64,000 nt of DNA from JAJECS01 sp965262745 (lineage in GTDB: Bacteria > Chloroflexota > UBA11872). The translations under genes were made by a program, and so were the position numbers. The stretch spans positions 186,001 through 250,000 of the forward strand of contig OZ253558.1 of the NCBI GenBank assembly GCA_965262745.1. Direction: 5' to 3'. This document shows, piece after piece, positions 34,081 through 43,396 of this stretch (its first letter is position 1; each line of letters begins with the position of its first letter). The notes beneath the pieces were generated by a model. That model searched no databases, was not told the DNA's origin, and worked only from the letters and a program-made list of their open reading frames with translations.

Positions 34081-35604
34081 ATGTTTCTGGCCTACGCCCC
34101 CGATCGGATCGCCAAGGACATTGGCACCGATCGGCAGCTCTTCATCGATGACGATGTCGTCGCGGTGGTCAAGAACGTCACCCGACGCTTCCACCACCCG
34201 GTCAAGCACCCGGACAACCCGCTGATCGAGAACGATCAGCCCTGGGAGGTGGTTCCCTACTTCCGCAGCTGCTCGTTCAACGTGCTGCGCGATCCGGAGG
34301 ACGGCCTCTTCAAGTGCTGGTATGAGGACTATCCAAACTACTTCGGCAGCAAGGGCGTGCCGCGGCTGGGGAGCCGCATCTACTACGCGCAGTCGACCGA
34401 CGGCATCACCTGGGAGAAGCCGCTGCTGGGGCGCCACGCCATTGACGGCCAGGACAGCAATACGATAATCGTGACGCCGGATGCCGACGGCGTCGCCACC
34501 CTGCTCCCGTCGATGATGTTGGACCCGACCGAGACGGACCACAGCCGCCGGTTCAAGAAGGTCTACGTCTACCGCGTCGGCAACCGCGGGCTGGGGCTCG
34601 GTTTGGCGATGTCGGGCAACGGCCTCGACTGGTCACGCCATCCCGCGAGCCCGATCATCCCAGAGTGGGCGGCCGACTGCCAGGTGCTGACCTACGACGA
34701 ACTCGATGAGAAATACGTGCTCTGGGGCCGCTACGGCGACTCCGCGGGCGAAGCCTGGCACCCTGACTTCGACCACTGGTTCAGCCCGGTGTGGCCCAGC
34801 CAGCCCGAGGGGGTCTGGGGAACCCGTCGCCGGGTCTGGCGGCTGGAGAGCCAGGACCTCGTCAACTGGTCACCGGCGGAGCTGATCTTCGAGCCCGGCC
34901 CGGCCGACAACCTGGACGACGGGCACTACTGCTTCGTGCCCTGGCGCGCGGGTGAGATGCACTTGGGTATCCTCAACGTGCTGCACTCGGTCGACGACAC
35001 GCTGGACATGTACCTGCTGTACAGCCGCGACGGCCACAAATGGCATCGGTTCACCGAGCACCGGCCGTTCGTGCCGCGCGGCCCCGAGGGCACCTACGAC
35101 TCGCTCGATAACGAGACGACGGTGCAGCCGCTTGTCGTCGGGGATGAGCTGTGGTTCTACTACGGCGGCAACAGCGTGCATCACGACTGGTGGATCATCG
35201 GCAGCGGGCAGGGTCTCGACGTGCCGGAGGTCCACGACCCGAGCATTGCCGCGAATGGCCATCACCTGTGTCTGGCGACGCTGCGCTACGACGGCTACGT
35301 GTCGCTCGACGCGACGGTGCGCGAGGGCTACGTGGAAACCAAGCCGGTGAAGCCGACCGCCGGTCAGCTCTTCATCAACGCCCGCTGCGAGCCCGGCGGC
35401 TACGTGGAGGCCGAGGTGATGGACCCATTTAACGACGTCTGGCCCGGATTCGGTCGCGCCGACTGCCACCGGTTCGAGGGCGACAGCATCAGCCACAACC
35501 TAACCTGGTCCGGCGGCGCTCCCGGCGACCTGCGCGGCGGCATCAAGCTCCGCTTTCACCTGCGGCGCGCCGAGCTCTATAGCTTCGGCTTCGGCGGCGA
35601 ATAG
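34081..35604 (+). CDS. Beta-propeller glycosidase-like protein (GH32/GH43-like)
   Basis: 507 aa from ATG 34081. The repeated pattern of short strands with W-x-x-D/H motifs (LFIDDDVVAV, YYAQSTDGITWEKP, GLGLAMSGNGLDWSRHP, VWRLESQDLVNWSPAE, LYSRDGHKWHRF) fits a five-bladed propeller of the GH32/43/62/68 type. These enzymes hydrolyse furanosides or related glycans. A C-terminal beta-sandwich (PTAGQLFINARCEPGGYVEAEV) resembles the accessory domain of such enzymes. No signal peptide. The catalytic acids cannot be assigned with confidence. Confidence 0.72.
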   Translation: MFLAYAPDRIAKDIGTDRQLFIDDDVVAVVKNVTRRFHHPVKHPDNPLIENDQPWEVVPYFRSCSFNVLRDPEDGLFKCWYEDYPNYFGSKGVPRLGSRIYYAQSTDGITWEKPLLGRHAIDGQDSNTIIVTPDADGVATLLPSMMLDPTETDHSRRFKKVYVYRVGNRGLGLGLAMSGNGLDWSRHPASPIIPEWAADCQVLTYDELDEKYVLWGRYGDSAGEAWHPDFDHWFSPVWPSQPEGVWGTRRRVWRLESQDLVNWSPAELIFEPGPADNLDDGHYCFVPWRAGEMHLGILNVLHSVDDTLDMYLLYSRDGHKWHRFTEHRPFVPRGPEGTYDSLDNETTVQPLVVGDELWFYYGGNSVHHDWWIIGSGQGLDVPEVHDPSIAANGHHLCLATLRYDGYVSLDATVREGYVETKPVKPTAGQLFINARCEPGGYVEAEVMDPFNDVWPGFGRADCHRFEGDSISHNLTWSGGAPGDLRGGIKLRFHLRRAELYSFGFGGE

Positions 35605-35684
35605 GGCCAGTGGCGGTTGGGGATTCCGGCCGGCCGGCGCATTCGGTACGGTGATGGCCTGAGCGGCGGGGACGGGAGAACGCC

Positions 35685-36626
35685 ATGACGGATCGAGAGC
35701 TCGGGGCGACGGGCGCGCGCGTCAGCAGCCTCTGCATGGGATGTTGGGAGATCGGCGGCTTGTCGTGGGGGCCGATGTCCTCGCTTGACGCGGTTGACCT
35801 CGTGCGCGCGGCGTTCGACGCGGGCATCACGACCTTCGACACGGCCGAGCAATACGGTGGCGGCCGCAGCGAGACGGTGCTGGGCAAGGCGCTGGAAGGC
35901 ATGCGCCACGAGACCGTGATCGTGACGAAAGTCGGATACCTCCCGGGCAGCGACGGCGCGCAGGACCTCCACTTGGACTATGAGCCGCAGGACTTCTCGC
36001 CGGCGCGCATTCAACAGGCGTGCGACCTCTCGCTGCGGCGGCTGCGCACGACCTACCTGGACGCGTTGCTGTTGCACGACCCGCCCTTGCACATCGTGCG
36101 GCAGGCGGATCCATTCGAGGCGCTGCGGCGCTTGCAGCAGGCGGGCAAGATTCGCTGGTGGGGCGTGTCGGCGTCCCCCGAGGTGGCCGCCGAGGCCATC
36201 CGGCGTTGGGACGCGCCGGTCGTCGAGTCCCCATTCAGTCTCGCGGATGACGGCGTCGCCAGGCACGTGCTGCCGTTGGCAGCCGAGCGCGGCACGGGCG
36301 TGCTGGCGCGGTCGCCCTTCGGCAGCGGCGTGCTCATGCTCGACGCGGCTGCGGTCGACCGCCTCCCAGCCACCGACTGGCGCCGCCGCACGGGCTTCCG
36401 GGAGCAGATCCGCACATCGGCCGGCCTGCGCGACCGCCTGCACGCCGCGGCGGACGCGCGCGACGAACCGCCGCACGAGACGGCCATCCGCTACGTGCTC
36501 GGTCACGAGGCGGTGTCGTGCTCCATCGTCGGGATTTCGAGCGCGCAGGACCTCCGGCGCAACACCCCGGCGGCTGAGCCACCCTACCTGAGCGCGCAGG
36601 AGATCGCCGAACTCAGGGGAGCCTAG
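35685..36626 (+). CDS. Aldo/keto reductase
   Basis: 313 aa. The TIM-barrel tetrad is visible: Asp and Tyr in FDTAEQYGGGRSE (near residue 47), Lys in VIVTKVGYLPG (near 84) and His in ALLLHDPPLH (near 128). The NADPH-binding C-terminus is present. It is 80 bp downstream of the propeller glycosidase in the same direction and could be co-transcribed. Likely oxidises or reduces a sugar or sugar-derived aldehyde. Confidence 0.92.
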   Translation: MTDRELGATGARVSSLCMGCWEIGGLSWGPMSSLDAVDLVRAAFDAGITTFDTAEQYGGGRSETVLGKALEGMRHETVIVTKVGYLPGSDGAQDLHLDYEPQDFSPARIQQACDLSLRRLRTTYLDALLLHDPPLHIVRQADPFEALRRLQQAGKIRWWGVSASPEVAAEAIRRWDAPVVESPFSLADDGVARHVLPLAAERGTGVLARSPFGSGVLMLDAAAVDRLPATDWRRRTGFREQIRTSAGLRDRLHAAADARDEPPHETAIRYVLGHEAVSCSIVGISSAQDLRRNTPAAEPPYLSAQEIAELRGA

Positions 36627-36641
36627 CGGTGCGAAGCTTTC

Positions 36642-37472
36642 CTATCCGCCGAACTCGGCGCGGAAGCGCTGGAATAGTCCGTCGATGTCCACGTCGTCCG
36701 GGCCACCGTCATGCGCCACGAACCGCGCGCCCAGCATGAAGGACTCGTTGGGCGCGAGCGTCATGCCGCCGTGCCGCCACGGTCCCACATAGATCGGGCC
36801 GTAGTCGCGCGTGAACCAGGGCGTATCCGCGACTTCGGGATGGGGGAAGACGGCGATGCCCGCGACATGCTCGTGGGTCACCGGACCCGAGTAGTCCATC
36901 CAGTCGGCCTGGGTGTCGAAGGTCGCGGCCTCGTTGCGAGCGCCGGTCGCGCTGCGGATTTCGCCGCCGTCCAGCACGTCGATCTGGTCGGCGATACGCA
37001 AGGCCAGGCCCGCGTCCTTCTCGATGCCAAGCTCCACCGGGGCGTCCGGCGCGGTGAGCGTGGCGGCCAGGTCCACGGCCACCTGTCCGGCCCAGAGCCG
37101 CACACCGACACGCCGCCGCTCGCGCAGCATCAGGTCGCCGGCGCCATCAACCCACTCGATGCGCTGGTCGAAGGCGACCCCGTCGGCTGAGACATCGGTG
37201 CGCGTGTCGCGCACCAGGATGCGCGGCGCCGGATGCATGCCCAGCGTCTCCGGGGCCCAGAAGTTGAGGCCGTTGACGCTGGCGTGCCCGAGCCAGATCG
37301 ACAGGTGGTGCGGATGGTCGGCCGGCCCGGCCTGCGTGACTACGTGGCCCTGCATGGTCCGTACCGGATAGACGTAAGGGCGGTACAGCCCTTGCTGCAC
37401 CGCGGCCAGATAGCGTCCGTCGGCGTAGACCTTCAGTTGGGCCTGACGCTCGAATACCTCGTAGGTGGCCAT
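36642..37472 (-). CDS. PmoA-family / DUF6807 protein
   Basis: 276 aa. RPYVYPVRTMQGHVVTQAGPADHPHHLSIWLGH contains the family hallmark DHPHH with its cluster of histidines; NGLNFWAPE and ERRRVG follow. The 'PmoA' name is historical and does not imply methane oxidation. Family members often lie in sugar-utilisation loci of Planctomycetes and Chloroflexota, consistent with the neighbours here. No signal peptide. It converges on the aldo/keto reductase. Confidence 0.82.
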   Translation of the reverse strand: MATYEVFERQAQLKVYADGRYLAAVQQGLYRPYVYPVRTMQGHVVTQAGPADHPHHLSIWLGHASVNGLNFWAPETLGMHPAPRILVRDTRTDVSADGVAFDQRIEWVDGAGDLMLRERRRVGVRLWAGQVAVDLAATLTAPDAPVELGIEKDAGLALRIADQIDVLDGGEIRSATGARNEAATFDTQADWMDYSGPVTHEHVAGIAVFPHPEVADTPWFTRDYGPIYVGPWRHGGMTLAPNESFMLGARFVAHDGGPDDVDIDGLFQRFRAEFGG

Positions 37473-37662
37473 GGCCGTCCTCGGCGCTGCGGCTTGATCC
37501 GGGGCAGTCTACGCAAGTGGCCCCTAACTGGGTCTGGTCGCGTCCCTGGCGAGTCCGCCCACGCAACGTCGACGCATGATGCCGACAAGGCTACCCAGGC
37601 GCCTATAGTTCGCTCAGGCGGGTCTGACGACGGTCCGCCGGTGACCGAGGCCGGGTGCGTTC

Positions 37663-38904
37663 GTGGCGGCACGAATCGGAGAGATGGTGGGGGCGGTGCT
37701 GGGCACGGGGGCGGCCGGCCCGCTCACGGGGATGGCGAGGGCCAACTTCCGGCGCGACCTCGCCTTTCAGCTGCTCACTGGTGTGTTCCTGGGAGTGGTG
37801 CTCAACTTCTTTCCGGTGGTGGCTCGCCGCCTGGGGGCCGGCGAATTCCTCCTCGCGCTGCTCACAGCGGGCACGTACCTGGGGGCGCTGCTGAGTCTGG
37901 GCGCGCCATACGTGTTGCGCACGCTACAGCCGGCGCGCCGCATCGCGTTGATCTGGGCGATCGGACGGGCGCTGTGGATCGCGGCGCTGTTTGTGACGTC
38001 GCCCGCATGGTTCGCCGTCATCGCCCTCGGCTACTTCCTCCTCTCGGGTCTACCGCGGCCAGGCGTCACCTGGCTCATGCAGGGGGCCTATCCCGCCCCG
38101 ATACGCGGACGCCTCCTGGCCGCCGCGCGCATGGCCATGGCCGTCGCGGCGCTGATCACCGCTCCGATCGCCGGCCTGCTGCTCGACGTCGTTGGCCACG
38201 GTCCGATCCTCGCCGGTGCATCCGTCGTCGGCATGCTCGCCATGGCGGCGTTCGCCGGCATCAAATCCTCGGACCCCCGCCCGTTTCGACGGCGGAACCC
38301 CTGGGCGCTCGCGCGCGGGGCCTTTGCCACGCCATTTTTTCGCGGGTTCGTGGGCGCCTGGAACACGATGGGCTTCGGGATCGCCGTCATGATGCCCGCG
38401 ATTCCGATCGTGCTGGTGGATCATCTGCACGCCAGCTTCGGCACCGTGGGCGTGCTCGCGCTGCTCGCCGGAGTCGCGCAGGCGGTCTGCTACCCGATGT
38501 GGGGTCGGCTGATCGACCGGCGCACGGGGCCGTTCGGCGCCGCGCTGGCCATGAGCGTTCAAATAGCGTCGCCGGTCATGTTCCTCGTCGCCATGGCCAC
38601 GACCCAGGTGGGGGTTCTCGCCGCGGCCTATCTCGCGATGGGCGTTGCCGGCGCGGGATTCGTCCTGGGATCGCAGACGACCCTGATGTCGCTGGCGCGC
38701 CCCGAGGACACGCCGCCGCTGGCCACCACCTTCAATGCTTCCGCCGGGCTCTTTGGCGTCGCGGGCCCGTTTGTCGGCGGCCTTCTCCTCATCACGGGCG
38801 GGCCGAACGCCGCGCTCTCCGTCGCCGCCGCGCTGATATTTGCCGGTGCCGCTCAGATGCTCCGCGTCGCGCGTTCGTTTCGGCCCGTCGATGCCCTCGC
38901 GTAG
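37663..38904 (+). CDS. Major facilitator superfamily transporter
   Basis: 413 aa, GTG start at 37663 (an ATG at 37684 is an alternative). About 12 hydrophobic helices are seen, with the characteristic basic loop between helices 2 and 3 replaced by the shorter RTLQPARR. The central cytoplasmic loop is near residues 200-215 (KSSDPRPFRRRNP). Substrate cannot be inferred; efflux or sugar transport are both possible. Confidence 0.88.
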   Translation: MAARIGEMVGAVLGTGAAGPLTGMARANFRRDLAFQLLTGVFLGVVLNFFPVVARRLGAGEFLLALLTAGTYLGALLSLGAPYVLRTLQPARRIALIWAIGRALWIAALFVTSPAWFAVIALGYFLLSGLPRPGVTWLMQGAYPAPIRGRLLAAARMAMAVAALITAPIAGLLLDVVGHGPILAGASVVGMLAMAAFAGIKSSDPRPFRRRNPWALARGAFATPFFRGFVGAWNTMGFGIAVMMPAIPIVLVDHLHASFGTVGVLALLAGVAQAVCYPMWGRLIDRRTGPFGAALAMSVQIASPVMFLVAMATTQVGVLAAAYLAMGVAGAGFVLGSQTTLMSLARPEDTPPLATTFNASAGLFGVAGPFVGGLLLITGGPNAALSVAAALIFAGAAQMLRVARSFRPVDALA

Positions 38905-38935
38905 GGACCATGCGGACATCCGACCGCGGCTCCCC

Positions 38936-40021
38936 CTATGGCGCCAGCAACCCCACGCAGTCGAGGTCGACGACCGCGCCCGCGACGCGCTCCGCCAGTT
39001 CGTCGAACACCGACCAAGCCGCCGCTCCTTCGGGCATGACTCGTGTCGTGAGGACGACGATTCGCGACAGCACGTCCGCCATCGCGAGCCGGTAGTCGGT
39101 CACGCAATGCTCGGCGGTGTAGTCGGCGACGCCATCCCGCGCCAGCGCCGCCTGATACGCGCGCAGCACGTTAGTCTCCAGCGCCCGCCGCGTATCCCGG
39201 GCGGTTGCCGACACGAGGAAGTAGGCCACGTCCATCGGGCCCGGTCCGCGGAGCATCACCTGCCAGTCCACCAACGCCGCGGGCGCGCCGGCTCCACTCG
39301 CTGAAAACATCACGTTGTCGGGGCGGAAGTCGCCGTGCAGCAGGGTTGGCGGCGCTTGGGCCAAGGCGTGCCGGACGGTGTCCAAGCCATCGATCAGCGC
39401 CGGACCGATGGTGTCGAAAAAGTCGGGAAAATGGCTCCGATATCGTTCCACGAACTCCGGCCACGCCTCGCGGCAGATCGCGTGGCGCGTTGCGGTCAAC
39501 TGGTCGAAGACCGGGATCCAGTCCAGCGATGCGAGCGCCTGGCTGTTCCACCACGCGGCGTGCATGCCGGCCACAAAGGCGACGGTGGAGTGGACTTGTT
39601 CCGGGGGGCAACCCGCCGCCAGATCGCCGGCGCGGGCCGGGGCCAAGTCTTCGAGCAGCAACGCATACCGCGGTCCGTCCGAAACCGCGAAATACATCGA
39701 AGCCGTCGGGACGCCCGCCCGATGTGCCACTTCGCGATAGAAGCGGATTTCCCGGTCGGCCGCGCGCAGACGCCAGATCAGGTCGCGCGTGATCGCGTTG
39801 GGGCTGTGCAGCTTGACGATGAAGCTGGCCGGCGCGCCGTCCGCCTCGCGGTCATAGGTCGCGCGCAGGCGTCGCAGCTGTCCCGCGAACCCCTGGCTGC
39901 CGCCAAGCCTTTCCACCTCTAGGGCCGTGACCGCTCCGCTGGCGAGCACGCCGCTCGCCCGCAGCGCGCGCGTGAGCCACGCCGCGTCGATTGCCGCCGC
40001 GTCGGCGGGTACGTCAGGCAT
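38936..40021 (-). CDS. Aminoglycoside phosphotransferase/choline kinase-fold protein
   Basis: 361 aa from ATG 40021 (a TTG five codons earlier is possible). It has the protein-kinase-like fold of APH enzymes: Lys in SFIVKLHSP, the Brenner motif LLHGDFRPDNVMF (catalytic Asp, near residue 235) and the metal-binding ALVDWQ. It transfers phosphate from ATP to a hydroxyl of a small molecule. Real aminoglycoside resistance is not implied. Confidence 0.85.
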   Translation of the reverse strand: MPDVPADAAAIDAAWLTRALRASGVLASGAVTALEVERLGGSQGFAGQLRRLRATYDREADGAPASFIVKLHSPNAITRDLIWRLRAADREIRFYREVAHRAGVPTASMYFAVSDGPRYALLLEDLAPARAGDLAAGCPPEQVHSTVAFVAGMHAAWWNSQALASLDWIPVFDQLTATRHAICREAWPEFVERYRSHFPDFFDTIGPALIDGLDTVRHALAQAPPTLLHGDFRPDNVMFSASGAGAPAALVDWQVMLRGPGPMDVAYFLVSATARDTRRALETNVLRAYQAALARDGVADYTAEHCVTDYRLAMADVLSRIVVLTTRVMPEGAAAWSVFDELAERVAGAVVDLDCVGLLAP

Positions 40022-40172
40022 GGGCAGTGTCTGCAATAGGGCGAATCGAGGAGGGCTGCCGGGTTAATCATGCCTGGATACGGTTGATGGTCCAGCGACC
40101 GTGAGTGGCATCTCCCCGACGATTACACTCCGGCTGCGCCCTCCGATCGCGTCACACGCAGGTCCGCCCGCC

Positions 40173-41075
40173 ATGTCCGACCAAACGTTCACGTACAGCC
40201 TCGTGGCCAACGAGGTGAGCGACGACCTCGACAAGTCCATGTCCTTCGCCGTCACGCACGGCATGTCGGCCCTCGAACTCGACACGGCGTGGGGCGTGCC
40301 CATCGAGACGGCGGACGCTGACGCCCGCGCACGAGTGCGCGACGCTCTGCGGCAGGCGGGACTGGAAGCGACCATGGTGCTGTCGCCGGCGTTCAAGGCC
40401 CTGCGGCTCGCGGACGCCGATCCCGGCAACCTCGCGTCGCTACCGGGCTGGCGCGAGCACCTGGACCTGCTGACTGCCGCCATGGACTTTGCCGCGGCCA
40501 TCGGCTGCCCGCGCGTGCGGCTGTTCACGGGCCGCCGCGACGTGGGCGGCGACAACCCCAGCCCCCGCCTGCCCGACGGCGGCGGCCTGTCCGCCGAGCG
40601 ACTTGACGCGATCCGCGCGGTCCTGCTTGATGCGGCCGCTCGCGCCGAAGACCTCGGGCTCACGCTGTGCGTGGAAAACGTACGCAGCTGCTTCGGCAAC
40701 ACCGGTCCAAATACGGCGGCGATTCTGGCGGCCGTCGACCACGCGTCCGTGCGCGCCATCTGGGATCCCGCCAACGATTTCGTCTCCGGGGGCGAGGGCT
40801 TCCGCGCGGGATACGACGCGGTCAAGCCCTGGATGGTCCACGTCCACGCCAAGGACGCCACCGTGGTCGATCCGGCCACGGGACTCACCGCCTGGACGGC
40901 CATCGGCCAGGGCGATCTCGACTGGCCGGCCCAGATTCGCGCCTTGCTGGACGATGGCTATAGCGGCCGCATCAGCCTGGAAACCCACTGGCATCCGGCA
41001 GGCCGCAGCCGGGCGCAAAACTCCCACGACTCCTTTACCGGCCTGCGCGGGGCGGTGCAAGCAGCTGCCGCGTGA
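40173..41075 (+). CDS. Sugar phosphate isomerase/epimerase-like TIM-barrel protein
   Basis: 300 aa from ATG 40173. GMSALELDTAWGVP, AAIGCPRVRLFTGRRD, LTLCVENVRSCFGNT (metal-ligand Glu), VRAIWDPANDF (Asp), WMVHVHAKDATV (His) and GRISLETHWHP (Glu) give the complete divalent-metal set of xylose-isomerase-like enzymes. It is distinct in sequence from the isomerase at 11202-12053. It precedes a small ORF and a PhyH oxygenase on the same strand. Confidence 0.9.
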   Translation: MSDQTFTYSLVANEVSDDLDKSMSFAVTHGMSALELDTAWGVPIETADADARARVRDALRQAGLEATMVLSPAFKALRLADADPGNLASLPGWREHLDLLTAAMDFAAAIGCPRVRLFTGRRDVGGDNPSPRLPDGGGLSAERLDAIRAVLLDAAARAEDLGLTLCVENVRSCFGNTGPNTAAILAAVDHASVRAIWDPANDFVSGGEGFRAGYDAVKPWMVHVHAKDATVVDPATGLTAWTAIGQGDLDWPAQIRALLDDGYSGRISLETHWHPAGRSRAQNSHDSFTGLRGAVQAAAA

Positions 41076-41189
41076 GGTCCAGGACCGCGCATTCCGGACA
41101 GGCTGAGCAACCGCCACGATCCGTCGCCGCGATCGGGCGAGCGCTATGATGATCCGCGTGACGGCGCCCGGGTCGATGCGAGGTGGCCG

Positions 41190-41462
41190 ATGGTCCAGGA
41201 ACGGCAGCAGATCCTCATTTTGCATGCGGCCAAAATGGACCTCGCGGCCCGTGCCGTGGCTTGGGCGCTGTTCGACGGCACGCAGCCCGACAACGACGGT
41301 CAGATGAAGACCGGCGACGCCGATGAGCCTCCCTACGCCAGCGTGGTGGACGCCATGCGCGATGGCTGGCGTGTCCTTCAGTTGCCCCTGCCGCCGAGCG
41401 AGCGCGCCCCTGGTTACCTTGACCATGAGTACGTGCTGGAGAGGATGGTGCCCGTCCAATGA
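41190..41462 (+). CDS. Small conserved-looking hypothetical protein coupled to PhyH
   Basis: 90 aa, family not recognised. The N-terminal half (QQILILHAAKMDLAARAVAW) looks helical; the remainder contains PPYASVVDAMRDGWRVLQLP and a C-terminal LDHEYVLERM. Its stop overlaps the start of the PhyH gene (ATGA at 41459), so it is translated together with the oxygenase and may assist it. The coding call is supported by the overlap and composition. Confidence 0.72.
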   Translation: MVQERQQILILHAAKMDLAARAVAWALFDGTQPDNDGQMKTGDADEPPYASVVDAMRDGWRVLQLPLPPSERAPGYLDHEYVLERMVPVQ

Positions 41463-42277
41463 TTACCGCCGCCCCGCCCACCGAGACCGCCGCGCGTCTG
41501 GATGTCCATCAGATGGCGCAGTTCGTCATGGACGGCTACCTCGAGTTTGACGATCTGGTGCCCGCCGAAATCAACGCGGCGGTCTACGCAGACCAGCTCC
41601 GGTCGCCCCGCAATGCTCGCTGGGAGCCCAGCACGCCCAACGTGTTTCTGGACACGTCGCCCGCTACCCAGGCCGTGCTCGAGTTGCCGCGCGTGCGGGA
41701 GATCCTCGCCAGCCTGATGGGCCCGTCGTTCATCCACGACCACTCCTACTTGCACATCACGCCGGCTGGCCAGCGAACCGCCCAGACCTGGCACGTTGAT
41801 CACGACCGGACCGGCCGGCCTCTGTCGCGTGACGACTACTACCGCTTCAGCGTCCTGATCGCCTACTTCGCGCACGACGTGCCGCGCGAGATGGGGCCCA
41901 CGCTGATCCTGCCGGGCTCGCACTTGCGGGATGTCGGGTCCCACGACATCTCGCGCTACCGCAACATCACCGGACAGAAGCACCTGGCCGGTCCCGGAGG
42001 GCGCATCGCGTTTCTGCACGACGCCCTCTGGCACTGCGCCCAGCCCAACCTCACCGACCAGCCGCGGTTCATGTACAAGGTGCGCTATCACCCCGCGGAG
42101 CCTCAGCGCAGGCACTTCGACACCACGGGCTGGGATTCCCCCGAAATCGACGGGATGTTTCGCCGCAACGTCGACCGCCACGCCTGGCAAGGCTCCTCCT
42201 GCGATCGCAGCGCCGCCCGGCGCGACGACTGGTGGCGCTACCTGTGTGAGGCTGACTCCGCCAACGGAGCGGCCTAG
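41459..42277 (+). CDS. Phytanoyl-CoA dioxygenase (PhyH) family oxygenase
   Basis: 272 aa. The iron-binding H-x-D is in WHVDHDRTG (near residue 111) and the distal His in LWHCAQPNLTDQPR (near 190), with a downstream Arg in YKVRYH. The segment GPTLILPGSHLRDVG is standard for the family. It is the third PhyH in the window, and the only one translationally coupled to another ORF. Substrate unknown. Confidence 0.9.
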   Translation: MITAAPPTETAARLDVHQMAQFVMDGYLEFDDLVPAEINAAVYADQLRSPRNARWEPSTPNVFLDTSPATQAVLELPRVREILASLMGPSFIHDHSYLHITPAGQRTAQTWHVDHDRTGRPLSRDDYYRFSVLIAYFAHDVPREMGPTLILPGSHLRDVGSHDISRYRNITGQKHLAGPGGRIAFLHDALWHCAQPNLTDQPRFMYKVRYHPAEPQRRHFDTTGWDSPEIDGMFRRNVDRHAWQGSSCDRSAARRDDWWRYLCEADSANGAA

Positions 42278-42296
42278 GCTACAGGGTCGCGGTCGG

Positions 42297-42371
42297 GCGA
42301 ACCACGCTGGCGTTGGTAGGGACCACGGCCGCATTTGTAGGGGCAGGTTTCAAACCTGCCCCTACGGTGCC
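42297..42371 (+). repeat. REP-like element, copy 1, next to the RAYT transposase
   Basis: About 75 bp. It includes a 29-bp perfect palindrome (42337-42365; 14-base arms GTAGGGGCAGGTTT around one C), preceded by GCGAACCACGCTGGCGTTGG. A near-identical copy in the same orientation lies at 42642-42717 inside the transposase frame. Confidence 0.88.
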
Positions 42372-42419
42372 AGAAGGTCTCGGACACCACTTTGGCCAGG
42401 GCGTCGCGGTCGGGCGAAC

Positions 42420-43067
42420 CTATGGTTCCGATTCGCGCGACATCGGATTCTCAGGGTCTTCATGCCAGCGCTGCGGGTTGTCCGTGATGTACTGACGGAT
42501 GCGGGCCAGGTCCGCCTCATCCCGAATGACATGTTCGTAATAGTTGCGCTGCCAGAACGGCGTGCCGACTGTGCCGCGCGTGGCGTTAATGCGCCGTGCC
42601 GAATACGTCTTGAAAGCCCTGACGATCTCAGGGAGACCGTGGCGAACCACGCTGGCGTTGGTAGGGGGCACGCGTGCATTGGTAGGGGCAGGTTTCAAAC
42701 CTGCCCCTACGGGTGCCGAGTGATCATTTGCACCACGCTCACCATCCGTACTCACCGACGTTGCACCGGCACCTGTCTCGCCCAAGAGCACGACGCCATG
42801 CACGTGATTGGGCATGATTGTCCAGGCATCTAGCCGTACGTACGGGTAGTGGCGTGGTGTGCCTTCCCAGACCGCTTGCGCAACGCGGCCTGCCACGCTG
42901 AGATGCATTTCGCCGTCGACGACCTCGCCGAGGAGACAGGCTCGATCCCTCGTGCATATCGTGATGAAGTACGCCCCGTCCTGGCTGTAGTCGAATCCCC
43001 GCAGCCGCATGGAGCGCCGGCGGCGTTCCGGTACGTCGCCTGAGAACGGAACGCTAGGAGTCCGCAC
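42420..43067 (-). CDS. REP-associated tyrosine transposase (RAYT, IS200/Y1-like)
   Basis: 215 aa from GTG 43067; ATG 43010 is possible but would drop the conserved RRRS-RL start. A single-stranded-DNA Y1 endonuclease is indicated by DYSQDGAYFITICT, the HUH metal motif in MPNHVHG (H88, H90) and the nucleophile Tyr155 in FKTYSARR. The family C-terminus WQRNYYEHVIRDEADL and YITDNPQRW follows. Residues about 118-142 (APVGAGLKPAPT...) are the translation of a REP-like element (42642-42717), lying between the HUH motif and the catalytic tyrosine. RAYTs process or mobilise REP palindromes, so this is the probable source of the palindromes around it. Confidence 0.88.
   Translation of the reverse strand: MRTPSVPFSGDVPERRRRSMRLRGFDYSQDGAYFITICTRDRACLLGEVVDGEMHLSVAGRVAQAVWEGTPRHYPYVRLDAWTIMPNHVHGVVLLGETGAGATSVSTDGERGANDHSAPVGAGLKPAPTNARVPPTNASVVRHGLPEIVRAFKTYSARRINATRGTVGTPFWQRNYYEHVIRDEADLARIRQYITDNPQRWHEDPENPMSRESEP
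42642..42717 (+). repeat. REP-like element, copy 2, inside the transposase reading frame
   Basis: Perfect 29-bp palindrome at 42682-42710 with the same flanks as copy 1 (direct repeat 345 bp apart). On the minus strand it is read through without stop or frameshift as part of the RAYT protein. Confidence 0.88.
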
Positions 43068-43069
43068 CG

Positions 43070-43396
43070 TCAGGCTTGCAGCAGGCGCCGCTGCAGCAGG
43101 GACTGCATGTCGCGCCGCCCGTCGGCGACCACCAGCACGTAGACGTTGCTCGCCATCACGCGGTAGATGATCCGGTAAGGCTTGAAGAAGACCTCGCGGC
43201 ACTCGCGTATGCCGATGTCGAGGATTTCCTTGGGGTAGCTTCCGCGGTGAGGGTGTTCGGCAAGGCTGCTGAAGGCCCGTTCGATCTGCTCCAACACATA
43301 GTCCGCCTCGTCCGGGGATTGGCGCCGGCTGATGTCGTCGTAGATGTCATCTAGGTCGCGCGCCGCGTCGGCGGTCAACTGGACCAGGAATGGCAT
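43070..43396 (-). CDS. RelE/ParE-family toxin
   Basis: 108 aa. The ParE/RelE fold is visible in FLVQLTADAARDLDDIYDDI, LAEHPHRGSYPKEI, YRIIYRVMASNVYVLVVADGRRD. ParE members poison gyrase and RelE members cleave mRNA; the sequence is closer to the ParE type (helical N-terminal hairpin, PYRIIYR), but the target cannot be settled. It shares one base with the antitoxin gene, which is translated first. Confidence 0.88.
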   Translation of the reverse strand: MPFLVQLTADAARDLDDIYDDISRRQSPDEADYVLEQIERAFSSLAEHPHRGSYPKEILDIGIRECREVFFKPYRIIYRVMASNVYVLVVADGRRDMQSLLQRRLLQA

